Part shown: piece after piece, positions 15,294-23,190 of the stretch
How positions within the stretch are numbered: the first letter of the stretch is position 1
How the letters are laid out: each line of letters starts with the position of its first letter
IMG/VR virus record: IMGVR_UViG_3300011113_000581
Location: 24,134-88,133 of that record
Source: a virus
Strand: one strand, 5' to 3'
DNA: 64,000 bases
Notes under the pieces: generated by a model
The model's input: the letters and a program-made list of their open reading frames with translations, nothing else
Databases searched by the model: none
Told to the model about the DNA's origin: nothing
Translations under genes and position numbers: made by a program

Positions 15294-15310
15294 TCCTGAC
15301 ATGCTCAGGA
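15294..15310 (-). promoter_or_regulatory. Class A-like leader hairpin (variant)
   Basis: Minus strand TCCTGA-GCATG-TCAGGA, 25 nt before the start at 15269. Shares the CCTGAGCATG centre with the class A copy at 26564 but has different arms and lacks the GTTAAACT tail. A diverged member or a convergent structure. Confidence 0.45.
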
Positions 15311-15475
15311 TTTGGATTTAAATTTTTCAGCCTGGTACACACCGGTAGTAATTTTGTATGTACCAAAGACTGCTGTTGCAAGGGCGATGGGCGTGCCAAT
15401 CATAGCAGCAATTCCACCTGCAATCAAACCAGTTGCAACTCCTGTAACAAACGCAACTTTTTCTTCATGTTTCAT
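15305..15475 (-). CDS. Small membrane protein, 56 aa
   Basis: Start at ATG 15475 (MKHEEKVAFV). Two closely spaced hydrophobic Gly/Ala-rich helices (TGVATGLIAGGIAAMIG and ALATAVFGTYKITTGV) form a hairpin membrane insertion, followed by a Lys-rich end. Holin-like by shape only. Confidence 0.5.
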   Translation of the reverse strand: MKHEEKVAFVTGVATGLIAGGIAAMIGTPIALATAVFGTYKITTGVYQAEKFKSKS

Positions 15476-15518
15476 TTGATTATTGTGAGTAGAATTAATT
15501 ATCTTCAAATAAAAACTT

Positions 15519-15773
15519 ATGGAAGAAACTTACATTCCACTGCATAAGTTTGAAATAGATCCTTCAATGGATGATTTGTTTTGGGAAGAAAAAATTAAAC
15601 GTACAATTCAAGAGTGTAATTCGGTTAGTACTTTAAAAGAAATGGCAACCCTCTTGGCGAGGATTGCCACGCAACGTCAAGGTGTAATTCGTGGGTTAAT
15701 CAAAGACATTCACGTTTTTAACAATATGTTAATTGATGTAAATGAAATTGCTAACCCAGAAATTAAACCTTAG
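15519..15773 (+). CDS. Hypothetical 84-aa protein, lone plus-strand gene
   Basis: The only clear plus-strand gene between 9.2 and 33.5 kb. Helical (KRTIQECNSVSTLKEMATLLARIATQRQGVIRGLIKD), reminiscent of small cyanophage proteins but with no assigned function. Its 3' end overlaps the convergent gene at 15770 by 4 nt. Confidence 0.55.
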   Translation: MEETYIPLHKFEIDPSMDDLFWEEKIKRTIQECNSVSTLKEMATLLARIATQRQGVIRGLIKDIHVFNNMLIDVNEIANPEIKP

Positions 15774-16897
15774 AAACTGTAGTTTTCACCAGTATCAGGA
15801 TCTTGTGCAGATGCAAGAGCTTTCACTTCGACATCTACATCTGCAGTTCTAGACACCGGAAGAATTTGTACACCTTCTTTGATTCCGTAAGCACCACCAA
15901 GACGTTGTGCATCTTGATATGCATGTTGGTTAATGTAGTCTACAAATATTTCTTGGCATTTCCAAGTTGATTCACGATCTTCATCAGGAATTGAAAGACG
16001 ATTCAGTGATTCAATTGCATTTTCTTGAGAACTGTAATCAGGAATTTCAAAAGATTCGATAGCGCAGATTTCAACATTATTAGCACCGCGCATTTCATTA
16101 GCAAGTACAGGTATAAACACCGTAGTAGCATAAAACTTTTCGTTAAATGCTAAAGGTACTTCAGCTCCTAACGCTTTACTTAAACACTTAGACATTTCTT
16201 TTTCATACAACTTAATTTTATCTGCTGCATCAGTACCATTCAAACCTTTGAGTGTTAGTACAATTGGAATCTTGTGCGCACGTTTGTTGTCCTGGGTCAG
16301 GATATAAACTAGATATTTAGTACGAACACTATACTTACGGCGGTACATTTCACCTTTGCTGTTAGCAAGATCAGATGCAACTTTATCTGCATCCCAAAGT
16401 TTTTTGATTTCAGGATCATCAAATGAACCAATTGTCTGTTTCATCCCTGTGGTTTCTTCTACCATCAAAGGAGAACGTAACAAAATTTGCATGCGTGGCT
16501 CAGTAAAATTCAAGCCTTCTTCAACAGAAGTATTAGGTGCTATACCAAAGGTTTGTTTGTAATTCCAGATAACTGAATCTTTAGCAAATTGATCTTCTGT
16601 TGCAGTCCATCCGCATGTATCTAAATCAATTTTGCGGACAAACCATCCACGTACTTTAGATTTGTTTAAAGGTTGAATTGTAACAATACCTTGATAGCCA
16701 GTAATAAACTCTTTAGATTGAAAAAGTTTAAAGGAATCAAGCCCTCTAGTTGCAATCGCAGATGTTTCCTTAGTAGCAAGTGCAGATGTTTTCTTAGTAG
16801 TCATAACTTTAGTCGGAAGTTTTTCAGAAATAGTTTCTTTGGTAGGCTCTTCAGTTGGATCAGGTTTTTTTAGTAGATCAAGGACTGATTCAGTCAT
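15770..16897 (-). CDS. Conserved cyanobacterial/phage protein, DUF5895-like (tentative)
   Basis: 375 aa. N-terminal 50 residues are Thr/Lys/Pro-rich and disordered; the rest is globular with VRTKYLVYILTQ and HKIPIVLTLKG beta strands. Its character recalls cyanobacterial DUF5895 proteins found with replication genes, but I cannot confirm it. Expressed behind a class A leader and adjacent to SSB and polymerase, suggesting a replication role. Confidence 0.4.
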   Translation of the reverse strand: MTESVLDLLKKPDPTEEPTKETISEKLPTKVMTTKKTSALATKETSAIATRGLDSFKLFQSKEFITGYQGIVTIQPLNKSKVRGWFVRKIDLDTCGWTATEDQFAKDSVIWNYKQTFGIAPNTSVEEGLNFTEPRMQILLRSPLMVEETTGMKQTIGSFDDPEIKKLWDADKVASDLANSKGEMYRRKYSVRTKYLVYILTQDNKRAHKIPIVLTLKGLNGTDAADKIKLYEKEMSKCLSKALGAEVPLAFNEKFYATTVFIPVLANEMRGANNVEICAIESFEIPDYSSQENAIESLNRLSIPDEDRESTWKCQEIFVDYINQHAYQDAQRLGGAYGIKEGVQILPVSRTADVDVEVKALASAQDPDTGENYSF

Positions 16898-16920
16898 TGT
16901 GTTGTTGAGTTGGTGAGTGG

Positions 16921-16946
16921 GCAGTTTAACGTCGTACCTAGGACGT
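16921..16946 (-). promoter_or_regulatory. Class A leader element (copy 2)
   Basis: Minus strand ACGTC, CTAGGTAC, GACGT, then TAAACTGCC; ends 24 nt upstream of the start at 16897 and begins 4 nt after the upstream stop. Confidence 0.65.
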
Positions 16947-16949
16947 GCC

Positions 16950-17219
16950 TCACTCTAGATCAAGGTCAAGGTTTGGCTTAGGAAGATTAAAGGTTTTTAA
17001 CAATTCATTGTTACGCTTTTCTTCTAAATCAAAATATTCTTCTGAGATAGAAGACATGTGTTCATAAATTGCTTTGTTGTAATGACCACAACCAAGAAGA
17101 AAACAAACAAATTGATCAATGACATCAGTAACATACATAGAAGTAAGTGTATGTATTGTTGATCTATCACCGTCAATATGTTTGAATTCAAAGTAATTAA
17201 ACTGTTCTGTTTCAGTCAT
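16950..17219 (-). CDS. Hypothetical 89-aa protein
   Basis: Start ATG 17219, three bases after the SSB stop codon. Acidic end (LPKPNLDLDLE) and a cysteine-containing hydrophobic middle (FVCFLLGCGHY). Probably cotranscribed with SSB. Not recognised. Confidence 0.5.
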   Translation of the reverse strand: MTETEQFNYFEFKHIDGDRSTIHTLTSMYVTDVIDQFVCFLLGCGHYNKAIYEHMSSISEEYFDLEEKRNNELLKTFNLPKPNLDLDLE

Positions 17220-17221
17220 AA

Positions 17222-18037
17222 TCAAAAGGGAGGTTCGCCATCGTCATCTGTAGGAGAGTTTAGTGTATAGCCTGGGAGGTCAGGCAGGTTGGTTCCCGTT
17301 TGGGCACCCCAAGGTTCAGCAAGATCTTCAGCGACCTTACCGCCCCACAGGCTAGCTACTCCAGTGCCAGATGCAACAGTTGTTTGTGGTTGAATAGATT
17401 TATTTTCGCTATTGTCTTTAGGTGACAAAGTCATAGATACCAATTGAATCTTGGTAGCAACTTTGCGCTCTTTAGTTTCTTTATCAGTCCAAGCATCAGT
17501 TACCAATCTGCCCTGGATCGTAAGACCTACACCTTTACGCGTGAAGTTAACAAGAAGTTCAGCATTGTTTAACTTATCTTCTGCAGTATTAATTGCATAG
17601 AAGTTAAACAGATCTGACTGATTTCTACCCATATAAACACCAAGGGTTTGATTGCAAATCATTAACCCATCCGGTGTAGTTTTAAATGCACGTGCATCAT
17701 TTTGGTCGATGTCTTTAACACACCTTCCACTGAGAATGATTGTATTAAGGATTGGGAATGATGCGTCAACTTGTGTAACAATTCCTCCATGCAAGGAATA
17801 CGTTTTTGTATTGATGTCGTATCGCAGCTTGGCGCCGTGAATGTAGATTTGTGCATTTGCTGGTACACGGGCAAACCGTTCAGCAGCCTTGCCATAAACA
17901 TTTAGTTGAATTGGAGTTGGTGCTTTATTACCTACTGGAGGCAACAACACATTACATACAGTTGCAAAAGAGCTTTCGCTAATTGCTTTTTCTTTAGGTG
18001 CTTCAGTTGTCTGGGCACAAAGGAATGAAAGATTCAT
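17222..18037 (-). CDS. ssb: Single-stranded DNA-binding protein with two OB-folds
   Basis: 271 aa from ATG 18037; an upstream start at 18091 would translate the class A leader and is rejected. Residues 98-205 (ILSGRCVKDI ... TIQGRLVTDAW ... IQLVSMTL) are a bacterial-type SSB OB-fold. Residues 24-90 (FATVCNVLLPPVG ... IYIHGAKLRYD) look like a second, diverged OB-fold. The tail ends DDDGEPPF, the acidic peptide by which SSB recruits polymerase and repair partners. Upstream of pol in gene order on the plus coordinate, so transcribed after it. Confidence 0.8.
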   Translation of the reverse strand: MNLSFLCAQTTEAPKEKAISESSFATVCNVLLPPVGNKAPTPIQLNVYGKAAERFARVPANAQIYIHGAKLRYDINTKTYSLHGGIVTQVDASFPILNTIILSGRCVKDIDQNDARAFKTTPDGLMICNQTLGVYMGRNQSDLFNFYAINTAEDKLNNAELLVNFTRKGVGLTIQGRLVTDAWTDKETKERKVATKIQLVSMTLSPKDNSENKSIQPQTTVASGTGVASLWGGKVAEDLAEPWGAQTGTNLPDLPGYTLNSPTDDDGEPPF

Positions 18038-18061
18038 TAGATTAAACAGTTGGTGGTAAAA

Positions 18062-18085
18062 CAGTTTAACGTCATACCTGGGACG
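18062..18085 (-). promoter_or_regulatory. Class A leader element (copy 3)
   Basis: Minus strand CCGTC, CCAGGTAT, GACGTT, then AAACTG; ends 25 nt upstream of the SSB start and begins 5 nt after the polymerase stop. Confidence 0.65.
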
Positions 18086-18090
18086 GTACA

Positions 18091-19956
18091 TCAGTGTGTA
18101 TCAAACCAGGTGTAGCCTACCTTAGCATCGCCATCGATAGGACAACGGAAGTTAAAGAAGTGTTGAGCTTTTGGAAAAGCTTCCAATGCTACAGACTTAA
18201 GTGTATCCGTTAGCTCTGGTTTGCAAGCCAACTGGACTTCATCATGGATCATAGCTGCTTGTTGCCAATCAATACCATGGACATAACCAAGTTCATCCAT
18301 ATCTGTATGAATGTTAATAACAACTTGTTTCATAATTAATGCACCTGCTGATTGCAATAAAACATTCAATGCTTTGAAATCAGACCTGCAATAAAGAATA
18401 CGTTTATCTAAACCACGCAACCAGTTATTTTGTTGTAGTGTTTTTGCAAGATGTTCTTTAAGTTTACGTAGTGCTGGGACACCATCCATGAATGAATTAA
18501 TTGCAGTACTACCTAGTTTGCGCAGTATTATTTCATTTTTTTCATTCGGATCAATAACAGTTCCTGCTTTAAGTGCACCGGCTCCATAGGCTACAGCGTA
18601 TAGAAGACGCTTTGAAATATCTCTGGTAGCTACACCAAAACGTTCTTGATTATAAACATGAATGTCGATTGATTCATCTGTTACTACACGTGCGTACTCA
18701 CCGTTATCCCAGTATGCAAGATAACCAGCAAGACACCTAAGTTCCAAAGCTTTGGCATCTACACCAATTAACTCCCAACCATCTGGTGCATGAAACAAAG
18801 ATCTACATTCTTTACCATAGGGTGAATATGCTGCTGGCACTTGAGCCATATTTGGATCACGATGGCTACAACGTCCAGTAATACAACCATTAGTTATTAC
18901 ATCACCATGTACACAACCAGTGTCATTATTAACTAACTTAAGCCAAGCATTTTTACCATCAGCAATTTGACCAAGACGTTTCTCAATCAACATATATTCA
19001 GCTAAAGGTTTGGCTTCTGGATACGGAAGCTTTTCAAGTACGTCATCATCAAGGACAGGGTTTCCTTTTTCAGTTGACTTACTTGGTTTCCATCCATATT
19101 TTTGTTGGAGCCGCTGAACAATTTGCTGTCTGGATCCAGGATTAAATTCTTCCAGTCGAACTTTTTCAAACGGAACTCCTTTTACATAACCACGTGCTTT
19201 GTTATTAACCTTTGGTATAAATACTTCTTTATGTTCAATAGGTGGAAAAATTTCTTTTAGATGTGTTTGTAGTTCTGTTTCTTTTGCTCTGAGACTATCC
19301 ACCAGATCAAGAGCTGCATCCACATCAAAAGGAAAACCTGCTCGCACTTGTGACTCAATACATCTAGCAAAGTCATGTTCAAGCTTAAGTGCTGGCTCTG
19401 GATAGTTTTGATTTTGAATTTTTTCAAATAATTTTGTAGTAACTGCAACGTCTTGCCTACAATACTCAGCCATTGCTTCCGAGTATTCTGAGAAGTCTTT
19501 GAAGTCAATCTTGTAATCAGCCAACCGATAGCCCCATGCCTTAAGTGAGGCTGAACCACGGAGATTCTTTGGAACCTCCGTATATTGTTCTTCATCAAGT
19601 TCATAAAGTTTTTCTTTGGGCCAAATGAGTCGAGTACAAATGAGTGTGTCAATAACTCGTGCAGCTTTAAACGTATAAAACGGATAGAGCTTACGAATTA
19701 CAGGCAAGTCGTAGAACAAGATGTTATGGCCAATGAGCACATGAGCCCGAGCCAAATGCTCGAGACCACTAGCAATATCATCAGGCCCATAAGTAAAAGT
19801 TTGTTTTCGCTGGACATCATACAGTACCAAGCAATGTATCTTTGTAACCTTGTCATAAAGATTATCAGTTTCTAAATCAAACACATACCAGTTCTCAACC
19901 TCTGAACTTGCCTTCAGCGGAAACTTCAAGGTTTTGACTAGCGAGGTCTGTGTCAT
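18091..19956 (-). CDS. Family-A DNA polymerase with 3'-5' exonuclease
   Basis: 621 aa, T7-like size. Exonuclease motifs: VFDLETDN (ExoI), LIGHNILFYDLPV (ExoII), YCRQDVAVTTKLF (ExoIII, Y-x3-D). Polymerase motifs: DAKALELRCLAGY (A), RDISKRLLYAVAYGAG (B, with the catalytic K/R and YG) and IHDEVQLAC (C). All catalytic residues are present, so this is the replicative polymerase. Start ATG 19956 overlaps the preceding small gene by 62 nt; an earlier start at 19992 is possible. Confidence 0.95.
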   Translation of the reverse strand: MTQTSLVKTLKFPLKASSEVENWYVFDLETDNLYDKVTKIHCLVLYDVQRKQTFTYGPDDIASGLEHLARAHVLIGHNILFYDLPVIRKLYPFYTFKAARVIDTLICTRLIWPKEKLYELDEEQYTEVPKNLRGSASLKAWGYRLADYKIDFKDFSEYSEAMAEYCRQDVAVTTKLFEKIQNQNYPEPALKLEHDFARCIESQVRAGFPFDVDAALDLVDSLRAKETELQTHLKEIFPPIEHKEVFIPKVNNKARGYVKGVPFEKVRLEEFNPGSRQQIVQRLQQKYGWKPSKSTEKGNPVLDDDVLEKLPYPEAKPLAEYMLIEKRLGQIADGKNAWLKLVNNDTGCVHGDVITNGCITGRCSHRDPNMAQVPAAYSPYGKECRSLFHAPDGWELIGVDAKALELRCLAGYLAYWDNGEYARVVTDESIDIHVYNQERFGVATRDISKRLLYAVAYGAGALKAGTVIDPNEKNEIILRKLGSTAINSFMDGVPALRKLKEHLAKTLQQNNWLRGLDKRILYCRSDFKALNVLLQSAGALIMKQVVINIHTDMDELGYVHGIDWQQAAMIHDEVQLACKPELTDTLKSVALEAFPKAQHFFNFRCPIDGDAKVGYTWFDTH

Positions 19957-20128
19957 TTTCAAGAATCCATTGCAAGATCTGCGCTGCACCAACGCGATAC
20001 GGATGACAAAAAACTTTTGACAAATCCGAATCAGATTCTACAGGAATCAAAACAAATTTGTTTGTTTCTAAATCAGCACGTACACAGTAATTAACACCAT
20101 CTTTACATGTTGAAATAACGTACGACAT
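19895..20128 (-). CDS. Hypothetical 77-aa protein
   Basis: Beta-rich start (YVISTCKDGVNYCVRADLETNKFVLIPVES) then acidic. It overlaps the polymerase start. Its own ATG is only 4 nt after the inverted repeat at 20133-20179, an unusual leader. Not recognised. Confidence 0.5.
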   Translation of the reverse strand: MSYVISTCKDGVNYCVRADLETNKFVLIPVESDSDLSKVFCHPYRVGAAQILQWILENDTDLASQNLEVSAEGKFRG

Positions 20129-20132
20129 AAAA

Positions 20133-20179
20133 ATTCCAAAAGAAAGAACAGTTAAATAATACTGTCTTTCTTTTGGAAT
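20133..20179 (-). terminator. Terminator-like hairpin abutting a start codon
   Basis: A near-perfect inverted repeat of 18-19 nt arms (one bulged base), read on the minus strand as ATTCCAAAAGAAAGACAG and its complement, followed by TTTTT and immediately ATG at 20128. It can terminate transcription from the GP88-like gene (stop at 20205) or act as an attenuator or start-codon-sequestering leader of the 77-aa gene and polymerase. Confidence 0.7.
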
Positions 20180-20204
20180 GCAAGAATGTCAGCCAATAAA
20201 TATT

Positions 20205-20975
20205 TTATTTTTTGTAACCAGTCCATTGACCATTCTTACGTCTAGCTGCCAATGCTTTGGATGCTTCGGAGCCAGCACGCTGAACATTATGAACAAGTAA
20301 AGCAAAAGAGCTGGGACCAAAGCAATGACTGTCATCGTGGTCAATCTCAAGTCCCATTTGCTCAGCTTGTTTTTCTGTGTATACAACATAAGCTACACGA
20401 TAAAAAACTTCTGGATACCTGGGAATTAAATAGTCAAGCGTACCGCCAACCGATGCAGTCAAATAAAAGTTATCCGGGATTACATGACGTGATTCATACC
20501 ACATACCCAAAGATTTTGTGTAGGCATAAAACTTGATATCAGGATTTTGCCTAGCAACCTGGAGCCAGGCACGGAAATACAATTCAGTATAAAAATCACC
20601 ACTCTCATGCACACGTACAAGATCACAAGGTTCACGTACAGGTTGTGCAGCTTGAATAGAGTCATGAATAAGTTGAGTTAGTAATGTAAGTTTTTCTTCT
20701 GGTCGATCAACAGAATACATTACTTCTTTAATCAGATCCCAGTTACTCCAACGTGATTCGCGTACGCCTGGCCTAGTTTCTGCCATTGCAGCAAAGCAAC
20801 GATAGTCTTGCCAGCTTGGCCCGTTCTCTTGTGGCAGATCAGTAATCTTCCCTGTGGTGCGATCAGCCATTGTCTTACACACACCAGCGTGTGGACAAGA
20901 ATAACCTGCTGGCAAACTAAAAATCAAACGTTTACCAAGTTTGGCATTACCTGTGGAAAAGTTAAGTAAGTTCAT
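20205..20975 (-). CDS. GP88-family protein
   Basis: 256 aa from ATG 20975. NFSTGNAKLGKRLIFSLPAGYSCPHAGVC is the family's opening motif, followed by CFAA and a His/Cys-containing C-terminal part (CDLVRVHESGDFYTELYFRAWL). GP88 proteins occur in mycobacteriophages, cyanophages and hosts; function unknown, conserved Cys suggest metal binding. Class A leader 26 nt upstream. Confidence 0.75.
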   Translation of the reverse strand: MNLLNFSTGNAKLGKRLIFSLPAGYSCPHAGVCKTMADRTTGKITDLPQENGPSWQDYRCFAAMAETRPGVRESRWSNWDLIKEVMYSVDRPEEKLTLLTQLIHDSIQAAQPVREPCDLVRVHESGDFYTELYFRAWLQVARQNPDIKFYAYTKSLGMWYESRHVIPDNFYLTASVGGTLDYLIPRYPEVFYRVAYVVYTEKQAEQMGLEIDHDDSHCFGPSSFALLVHNVQRAGSEASKALAARRKNGQWTGYKK

Positions 20976-21000
20976 AGTTGTGTTGAGTTGAGTGAACAGG

Positions 21001-21024
21001 TAGTTTAATGTCATACCCAGGACA
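21001..21024 (-). promoter_or_regulatory. Class A leader element (copy 4)
   Basis: Minus strand TGTC, CTGGGTAT, GACA, then TTAAACTACC. Against the usual CGTC/GACG, both arms changed together, preserving pairing. Ends 26 nt before the GP88-like start. Confidence 0.65.
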
Positions 21025-21046
21025 AGTCAATTAAATTTTATACAAC

Positions 21047-21394
21047 TTAAATATGTTTCCAAGCATCATATCTGAGTATGCGATTGATATGTGATTGAGA
21101 CATCCCAAAAACTTTTGCAAGTTCTGTAGATGTTGCACCTTGTTTAGACATTGTTCTTAATCGAATAACATCTTGTTCTTGTAATACAGCGGCATGGTTA
21201 CTAACACTCTGTTGCTTTTGTGTTACAACTTTATGTTTATTAAGTATGTCAGCTTTAACTAAATAATACTTTTCAATAGTTCTAAATTTAAATTTACAAT
21301 TGTTACAAACTAACCAACGATGAATTTCTGTTGGTGTTTGTTCTGTTGATTTAGTACGTGTCTTTTGTTGACACTTTGGACAAGTTAAGTTCAT
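21047..21394 (-). CDS. Zinc-ribbon plus HTH DNA-binding protein
   Basis: 115 aa. N-terminal NrdR-like ribbon CPKC ... CNNC followed by FRTIEKYY, then a C-terminal helix-turn-helix (ATSTELAKVFGMSQSHINRIL) of the type found in resolvases and homing endonucleases. Paralogue at 22852-23190. No nuclease domain is visible, so it may be a regulator or a homing-endonuclease remnant. They flank a high-GC insert. Confidence 0.65.
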   Translation of the reverse strand: MNLTCPKCQQKTRTKSTEQTPTEIHRWLVCNNCKFKFRTIEKYYLVKADILNKHKVVTQKQQSVSNHAAVLQEQDVIRLRTMSKQGATSTELAKVFGMSQSHINRILRYDAWKHI

Positions 21395-21666
21395 TAATTG
21401 CTCCGTCTACGAGGGCGGCCCCAGCGGGCTAAGACGGCGCGGGCGAAGGCAACGGCAGTCGCGTTCATGCTGTCGCCAGGCAGCTTTAGAAGTGCTCTCC
21501 CGAACTCTTCCTCTAGCTTCTCATCCGTCGGCCCCTCCGGCTCGGGCTCGGCCAAAGCAGCGCAGGCGCGGTCAATGGCACGTTGTACCCCTGGCGGCTT
21601 GTACTGATTTGCGTCAAGCACTTCCTCGACCAGATTCTCAAGCAGTGTACGGAAGTCAGTGGTCAT
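21394..21666 (-). CDS. Hypothetical 90-aa protein, high-GC
   Basis: ALAEPEPEGPTDEKLEEEFGRALLKLP ... AVAFARAVLARWGRP is a pattern I recognise as recurring in cyanophage and cyanobacterial accessory proteins of unknown function. GC content is far above that of neighbours, with GC-ending codons. Start ATG 21666 overlaps the previous gene's stop. Confidence 0.6.
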   Translation of the reverse strand: MTTDFRTLLENLVEEVLDANQYKPPGVQRAIDRACAALAEPEPEGPTDEKLEEEFGRALLKLPGDSMNATAVAFARAVLARWGRPRRRSN

Positions 21667-21902
21667 TGCGCACCCTCCAGCTCGGCGGCGATGGCTTGCA
21701 GTTGGTGGTGAACGATTTGCTTGGCGTCTCTGAAGCCTTCCATGTATTCATTCATGGGGTAGCGCCCTGGGAAAGGCGCGACTTCATGCGCAGCAGCACG
21801 CAGGGCGGCGGCGGCAATCTCGTCAGCGGGGGCTGGGCAGATTTCAGTGACTACATCCAACACCGCCTGCGCGGCGGGACTCAGTGGGGTGGGGTTAGTC
21901 AT
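21663..21902 (-). CDS. Hypothetical 79-aa protein, high-GC
   Basis: Start ATG 21902 (MTNPTPLSPAAQAVLDVV), overlapping the upstream stop (ATGACTAA). The LSPAAQAVLD opening and the Ala-rich AAAALRAAAHEV segment are a recurrent accessory-protein type in cyanophages. Function unknown. Middle gene of the high-GC block. Confidence 0.55.
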   Translation of the reverse strand: MTNPTPLSPAAQAVLDVVTEICPAPADEIAAAALRAAAHEVAPFPGRYPMNEYMEGFRDAKQIVHHQLQAIAAELEGAQ

Positions 21903-22272
21903 CAAGTTGCTCCAGGGCACAGAGAATAATTTTGTACTTGGCTCTTAAATCAGCGTTGACATTGATGCCTTCAATCAATACAGGATCAATGCGCATTGAT
22001 TGTAACGCTTCCAGCGCCTGCTCTTTCAAGCTCAACGGCTTCGGGCGGCGGGCGGCGCGGAGATGCTTAGCGGCCTCTTGAGAGTCGTCAACGTCTGTGT
22101 TGTCCAACCACTCACAGCAAGCCTCCAGCTCCTGGTCGGCGCCAGTGCAAAAACCATCCCTCCAGGCGCAGTCCAACACATGATCAACGTTGTCTCGTTC
22201 GTTGAGGATGTTGTCTTCCCACTGCTTGAACAGCTCCGGCGGTGGGATGATCGAATGTTGTTGGTTAGTCAT
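21895..22272 (-). CDS. Hypothetical 125-aa protein, high-GC
   Basis: IPPPELFKQWEDNI ... GADQELEACCEWLDN ... HLRAARRPKPLSLKEQALEAL is a recognisable accessory-protein family in cyanophages, role unknown. First gene of the coupled high-GC trio. Start ATG 22272 overlaps the upstream TGA. Confidence 0.6.
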   Translation of the reverse strand: MTNQQHSIIPPPELFKQWEDNILNERDNVDHVLDCAWRDGFCTGADQELEACCEWLDNTDVDDSQEAAKHLRAARRPKPLSLKEQALEALQSMRIDPVLIEGINVNADLRAKYKIILCALEQLDD

Positions 22273-22529
22273 CGGTCGAAGTCCTTTCCACTTGTGGGTT
22301 TAGGAAGGTTGTCAAAACCATTAGGATTGATTGGATCAGGTAAGCCATCCTGGGGAAAGTTAAAAAACTTTTCTACCCTGTAAACTTCATACTCAAAACA
22401 TTCAGCAACCGCAAACGAATCTAGTTCATACTTGAAAGCTAATTCGTGTAGATCAAATGCTGTTATGTCTCGCATTTTGTTAAGCATGAATGTGCGAACA
22501 ATTTGTTTTCCTTGATTTGATAAGGCCAT
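22269..22529 (-). CDS. Hypothetical 86-aa protein
   Basis: Helical N-terminal domain (VRTFMLNKMRDITAFDLHELAFKYELD) and a Pro/Asn-rich tail. AT-rich like the surrounding genome, so it marks the border of the high-GC block. Not recognised. Confidence 0.5.
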   Translation of the reverse strand: MALSNQGKQIVRTFMLNKMRDITAFDLHELAFKYELDSFAVAECFEYEVYRVEKFFNFPQDGLPDPINPNGFDNLPKPTSGKDFDR

Positions 22530-22559
22530 TAGTCGCTTTCTCTTGTGTGTGTGGTTAAG

Positions 22560-22859
22560 TTACTCAATTGCATTGCGGTAATCCTGGAGCACACCAGCTA
22601 GTTCATGTTCGTGGCACAAACGGAATTGTGCATGTGTTGATGACCTGCCATTGTCCCAAGCTACATCGTAGTAAGTGTAGGTGTGCTTGCGTGCATCTTT
22701 CTTTTCAAATACATTGGTTACAACACCAATGCGTTGAGTTGAATTATGCAATACAACAATTGCTTTCTCTGGTCTAATTGTTGGAATGTAATTGTCTTTT
22801 GGTTTTTCGGCAACGCGATCACCAACTTTGAATCGAATAATCTTGACGTGTTTAGACAT
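22560..22859 (-). CDS. Hypothetical 99-aa KOW/Tudor-like protein
   Basis: Start ATG 22859, overlapping the stop of the zinc-ribbon gene. FKVGDRVAEKP ... RIGVVTNVFEKK ... YYDVAWDNGRSS resembles small beta-barrel (KOW or SH3-like) repeats that bind nucleic acids or peptides. Assignment by pattern only. Confidence 0.45.
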   Translation of the reverse strand: MSKHVKIIRFKVGDRVAEKPKDNYIPTIRPEKAIVVLHNSTQRIGVVTNVFEKKDARKHTYTYYDVAWDNGRSSTHAQFRLCHEHELAGVLQDYRNAIE

Positions 22860-23190
22860 GAGCCCAGACTTTGTGGTTGACAATTCGTGATACATGACCA
22901 CGGTTGATTCCATAAATTACAGAGATTGCAAAGTTTGATTTGCCTTCTGTTTTTAATTTACGGATATCTAAAATGTTTTGTTCAGTTAAAACTGCATTAC
23001 CATTTTTAGATCCTTGTGTGTCAGCTAGGTTACCACCACGTTTAGGACCACGGTGGTACTTGACGTAACGCTCAATAGTTTGAAACTTTTGATTGCAATC
23101 AAGGCATCGGCAATAACGTTTAGTGTTTGTTTCTGAATGAACAGTGCAAGTAACACGGGTGTTTTTACTGTCACACTTCAGACATTTCAT
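22852..23190 (-). CDS. Zinc-ribbon plus HTH DNA-binding protein, paralogue
   Basis: 112 aa. CLKC ... CLDC ribbon with KFQTIERYVKYH, then HTH SNFAISVIYGINRGHVSRIV. Same architecture and ending (VWAHV / AWKHI) as 21047-21394. The pair bracket about 1.2 kb that includes the high-GC trio. Confidence 0.65.
   Translation of the reverse strand: MKCLKCDSKNTRVTCTVHSETNTKRYCRCLDCNQKFQTIERYVKYHRGPKRGGNLADTQGSKNGNAVLTEQNILDIRKLKTEGKSNFAISVIYGINRGHVSRIVNHKVWAHV

Noticed and set aside
17222-18091. Longer SSB starting at 18091
   Set aside because: The extra 18 codons are the class A leader and A/C-rich spacer; the same false extension occurs at the GP88-like and PcfJ-like genes.
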